Source: Ministeria vibrans ATCC 50519 (lineage: Eukaryota; Opisthokonta; Filasterea). From it: 47,548 nucleotides of DNA. The number at the start of each line of letters is the position of its first letter. Position 1 is the first letter of the stretch. Location of the stretch: positions 1 through 47,548 of the forward strand of contig CALSCP010001006.1 in the NCBI GenBank assembly GCA_943704425.1. Reading direction: 5' to 3'. Below, piece by piece: positions 44,522 through 47,548 of the stretch. The notes under the pieces were generated by a model. That model saw nothing but the letters and a program-made list of their open reading frames with translations, made no database searches and had not been told where the DNA came from. Made by a program: the position numbers and the translations under genes.

Positions 44522-46180
44522 TTATGATTGCATTGAAATCAGAATGGCAGCGGCGCTGTCGACATCTCCGGCTGTGTGCTCAAGGATATCGCGTAGAAGG
44601 TCGTCATCAAAGTCAACGGCAAGAGAGGCGCGCAGCTGGGCAAGGGAGGCCGTGCGGTCCAGGACAAGACGCAGAGGACTGGCGGTCGGCGGTGCACGCG
44701 TTGCGGGCGCCGTGTCCTCTTCTTGTGAGCAAGGCGAATCTACTAGACTAGGAAAGTCGCCTGCGGAGGTGACGCTCTCCTCTGGTGTGCAAGGTAAATC
44801 TACAAGAGTGGGGAAGATGCCCGGTTGCGAGTCGACGCGCGACGATGCGACGCTCCCACAAACAGATGTCGGGTAGGCAACCACGACAAACTCATCTTCG
44901 ACGTCATCTTCGTTGCCAAACGCCGATGGCGGCAAGAACGGGTTTGTGTTGGGCATGCGAGCGCCTGTTGCTGTTGACGGGCTGCTGCTACTGCTGCTGC
45001 TGCTGGTGGTGGTGGTGGTGGCCGACTGGGCGACGGCCAGCGTCTCCTGTGCGTCCGTTTGCCCCTGCAGCCCTTGCGACTTCTCCTGCTCGACAATCAT
45101 TTCGACGACGCTCGTCTCAATCTCGCGCATGTCCGTATCTGAGAGGGGCGTCTCGTCAAAAACGTCCATCTCAGTGACCGACTCCTCATGGGTGCTGGTA
45201 AGACCCGCGTCGGCGGCCGAGACGGCGGGCATGGGTGGCTCGCGCTGGCGAATGGCGCGCATACGAATGCGTGTCATGACGCCCTCCACAATGGCCAGGA
45301 GACGCTGGCCGATGGAGCGCAGCTGGTTCTCTGTGTAAGTTCCCGCATGCCGCAGTGCCTGCATAACGTTGGCAGCAATTTCGGTGGCGTCGGGAAGTTT
45401 TCGAAGATCCTTCTTGACCGACTCGATCGAGCGACGCACCGTCTCCTTCACCACCTTGCCAGTGCGGTCCATCATACGGCCAAAATCGCTGTTAGACAGA
45501 CGACGAAATGTCCTCTGGATCGCCTGCTGCACCAGAATGATCTCTTGCTCGGTGCGCGAAAGAGGCTGTGGCGCTGGTGGAATGCGGCGAAGGACGCTCG
45601 ACGATGACGATGCGGCAGCCGCTGCCGCTGCCGGTGGAGGCGCAGTTGCAGTGACCGTTGTTGCCGAAGCTGCAACTGGCGCGGCCATGGTTGATACCGG
45701 GGCTGTTGTGGTGGCGTCATCCTCTGCGGTCGGCATGACCCGATCGTTTTGCGGTGGTTGGGCGGGGAATTTTTCAGACGCCACCAAGTCGACTTCCACC
45801 ACAACGTCGTGTGCTGGAGCCTTTGCGGCGTCCTCATTGTCGCTGCTGACATTGAGGTCACTCAGGTAGTCAACGGCAGGCTCAGACACACGCTCTACGT
45901 GCAGTCGCAAGCGAATCGTTTCCTCTTGCGAACTCGCCAAGTGTTGCTTGGTCAAAGGCTCGCGGGTCTCGGCGAGAGAGAGCGCCGCACGTTCACCCAC
46001 ACCAAAGCTGAAGAGTCGACCAACACACTCTTCGGCAGTCAGGACCGTAACGGGTGCGTCGGGAACAGTTATGCGGCGAACTTCGCCATCAAGCTACAGT
46101 CGCGTGTTGGGGTTTTAGCCGTCTTCTCGTTCACCCCTTTCACACTTAGTACTTACAATTGCTTTAATAACGGCAGGCAT
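44522..46180 (-). CDS. PB1-like and UBA-like protein, candidate p62/NBR1-type autophagy receptor
   Basis: Exons 46180-46157 and 46093-44522, 531 residues. The N-terminus (MPAVIKAI-LDGEVRRITV, then GRLFSFGVGERAALSLAETR and EETIRLRLHVE) has the size and strand pattern of a PB1/ubiquitin-like domain. It is followed by a Ser/Thr/Ala-rich linker and a helical middle (RTEQEIILVQQAIQRTFRRL; TENQLRSIGQRLLAIVEGVM). The C-terminus LRASLAVDFDDDLLRDILEH, TAGDVDSAAAILISM reads as a UBA/CUE-type three-helix bundle. Between lie LIR-like peptides: an acidic one (VEDEFVVVAY) and two others (GIFPTLVDLP, GDFPSLVDSP). PB1 plus LIR plus UBA is the plan of p62/NBR1 receptors, but no ZZ finger or FW domain is present and the PB1 match is weak. 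It could instead be an unrelated ubiquitin-binding adaptor. Confidence 0.72.
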
Positions 46181-46492
46181 TTACGTTTCCTGTGTGTACA
46201 CGAGTAACACGAGGCGTTGAGTTTAGAAAAAAAAAATGAGATTCGAGAAGAAAAAAAAGAAGTTCATAAGCCACACTTACAAATAACGGGAATGTCCCAA
46301 GAGAACCAAGTATTACCTCTGGTACACCGCGCCTGTCAAGCTGGCTCAATAGCGAATAGACAGTTAGACACACTGATTGGCGATTGTATGACAAATGACG
46401 TGATAGGCACCAGAAAAGAACTTAAACTCAAACGTTATACGTTTTAATTACACATTAAAAATAGATAATTATTAATAATAATAATATTAATA
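46181..46492. other. 312-base spacer
   Basis: Both neighbours read leftward, so it holds the promoter of the PB1/UBA-like gene and the 3' end of the LGGRW-repeat gene. A-rich patches at 46228-46260 and an AATAATAATATTAATATTAT run at its right end. No gene or RNA seen. Confidence 0.5.
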
Positions 46493-47195
46493 TTATTCAT
46501 CATCAGAGTCAGAGTCCACAAATTCGTTTGTTTGGAAGCGTTTCTTCTTCTTGGACGTCTTATTCAATATGATGCCCGTGGGCTGTACCACCCCCGATTC
46601 AACCAGTGCGTCCACTTCTGCGCGTGCCTTCACCTGAAACACCCACCCTCCCAGTCGTCCGTTCCAACGTCCCCCAAGCTCTTTCAGCTCCGTTTTGTAG
46701 TTGCGCGTGTCACCCCGCACCACAATGCTCTTCTCCGAATGCTTTTCCACTCGCATTCCATTCCCCGATGTGAGCGCAACTGCAGATGCATTACTCGCGG
46801 CCACATCTCCTTCTCCTCCCGTTGCCGCAGTTGTCGTCTTGTCTTCAGTCGTCGTAGCTTTTAATATTGTTGCTGCTGTTGGTTCTACTGTTGCAGGATC
46901 CCCCTCTGACTTGCTCAGTAGCGCCTCAAGCTCGGCCTTTTTGCCTTTGGCAAACACCCATGCCACCAGTCCCGAATTCCAACGCCCGCCCAATGCCTAC
47001 AAGAACAGTCTCAAACAGATAGAAAAAGAAACAAAGAAACAAAGTGATAGACAGAAAAAAATAAAGATCGAATGGAGAAAAAACAGAGGGAGAAAGAAAA
47101 GAAATAGGAGGACGAAAAAAACACACAGACACACAGACACACAGACACACACACTAAACATACACACACACACACTAAACATACACACACACACA

Positions 47196-47262
<67 letters not shown>

Positions 47263-47510
47263 ACCAGTTTGACCACTGCTGCACATACCTTGAGCTTGTC
47301 CTTGATCGGCTTTGTGTCGCCTTTGACGATCACAGCCTTGTCACTGTACTCTTCAACGGCGACAGTTGCACTTTGCGCTGCGCTGTCAGGTGCGCTGGCC
47401 TCAGCAACAACTCCCGAGCAAATAAAAGCTTCAACCGCCGCTCGACTCCTCATCTGAAATATCCACCCGGACCCTCCCTTGAGTTTCGGATTGAACCGTC
47501 CCCCCAAGCT
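46493..47510 (-). CDS. LGGRW-repeat protein (5' partial)
   Basis: Exons 47510-47289 and 46996-46493; upstream exons are off the window (acceptor TTGCAG at 47511). Visible part 242 residues. Three copies of an about 85-residue unit: a beta-type lead (YSDKAVIVKGDTKPIKDKLK; HSEKSIVVRGDTRNYKTELK), then [SA]LGGRFN/LGGRWN, then a Trp strand (SGWIFQ, VAWVFA, GGWVFQ) and a helix (RAAVEAFI, KAELEALL, RAEVDALV). Ala/Thr-rich linkers of varied length separate them. The end is basic then acidic (SKKKKRF...DSDSDDE), as in nuclear proteins. The pattern recalls bacterial and protist LGARWD-type small domains, but I assign no function. The intron inside repeat 2 carries an AC run and the dispersed motif. Confidence 0.75.
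47019..47056. repeat. Copy of the dispersed motif in the LGGRW gene intron
   Basis: GAAACAAAGAAACAAAGTGA then TAGACAG in plus orientation; in sense it reads CTATCACTTTGTTTCTTTG, as in the MIT-like and RPT3 introns. Confidence 0.75.
47120..47261. repeat. AC dinucleotide repeat
   Basis: ACACAGAC units, then CACACTAAACATA units, then about 60 bases of pure (AC)n, in the intron 46997-47288; (TG)n in sense. Confidence 0.9.
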
Positions 47511-47548
47511 CTGCAATGGAGAACAAGTGAGACATAACTTTTTTTTTT

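Overview
The window is nuclear DNA from a unicellular eukaryote. Protein-coding exons are GC-rich with GC-ending codons. They are broken by many short GT-AG introns (mostly about 40 to 110 bases), and introns and spacers are AT-rich or full of homopolymers, CT/AG runs and trinucleotide repeats. TAA, TGA and TAG all end genes, so the code is standard. I could rebuild 23 genes in 47.5 kb, about one per 2 kb, on both strands and with no operons. The lineage is not certain. Actin-fragmin-kinase and tropomodulin relatives next to FANCI, ATG10, RhoGDI and RNPS1 would suit a free-living amoeboid or flagellate protist of the amorphean side (low confidence).

Layout. 1-4.8 kb: TSR3 (minus, 3' end off the window) and a 1067-residue coiled-coil protein (plus), with start codons 62 bases apart. 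4.9-10.3 kb (minus): a phytanoyl-CoA-dioxygenase-like enzyme, an MIT-like protein and a tropomodulin-like actin pointed-end capper with 14 exons. 10.6-13.5 kb (plus): RNPS1-like RS-domain splicing factor and RhoGDI. 13.7-19.7 kb (minus): a predicted receptor with signal peptide, parallel beta-helix ectodomain, seven membrane helices and two tandem cytoplasmic TIR domains. 20-22 kb: proteasome ATPase RPT3. 22.2-26.5 kb: an unknown charged protein, a poly-Gln protein and an actin-fragmin-kinase-like protein. 26.6-30.1 kb: a Cys/His zinc-motif protein, a small single-pass membrane protein beside an assembly gap, and an aldo-keto reductase. 30.2-39 kb (minus): FANCI, ATG10 and a BMT5-like rRNA methyltransferase with zinc fingers. 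39.1-44.3 kb (plus): LTV1 and two tandem H2A.Z genes coding for identical proteins. 44.5 kb to the end (minus): a PB1-like/UBA-like candidate autophagy receptor and a protein of LGGRW repeats cut by the window edge.

How genes relate. The window looks like ordinary gene-dense genome, not an island. Functional themes recur: ribosome biogenesis (TSR3, BMT5-like, LTV1; the last two are divergent with 141 bases between start codons), actin control (tropomodulin-like, RhoGDI, actin-fragmin-kinase-like) and autophagy (ATG10, the p62/NBR1-like candidate). The most unusual item is the beta-helix/7TM/TIR-TIR receptor. Also notable are a minisatellite motif shared by introns of at least six unrelated genes, a conserved 3' hairpin in both H2A.Z genes, and stop-free introns of length 3n in the receptor gene. 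All gene models were spliced by eye from frame continuity, GT/AG signals and family similarity. No search was run.
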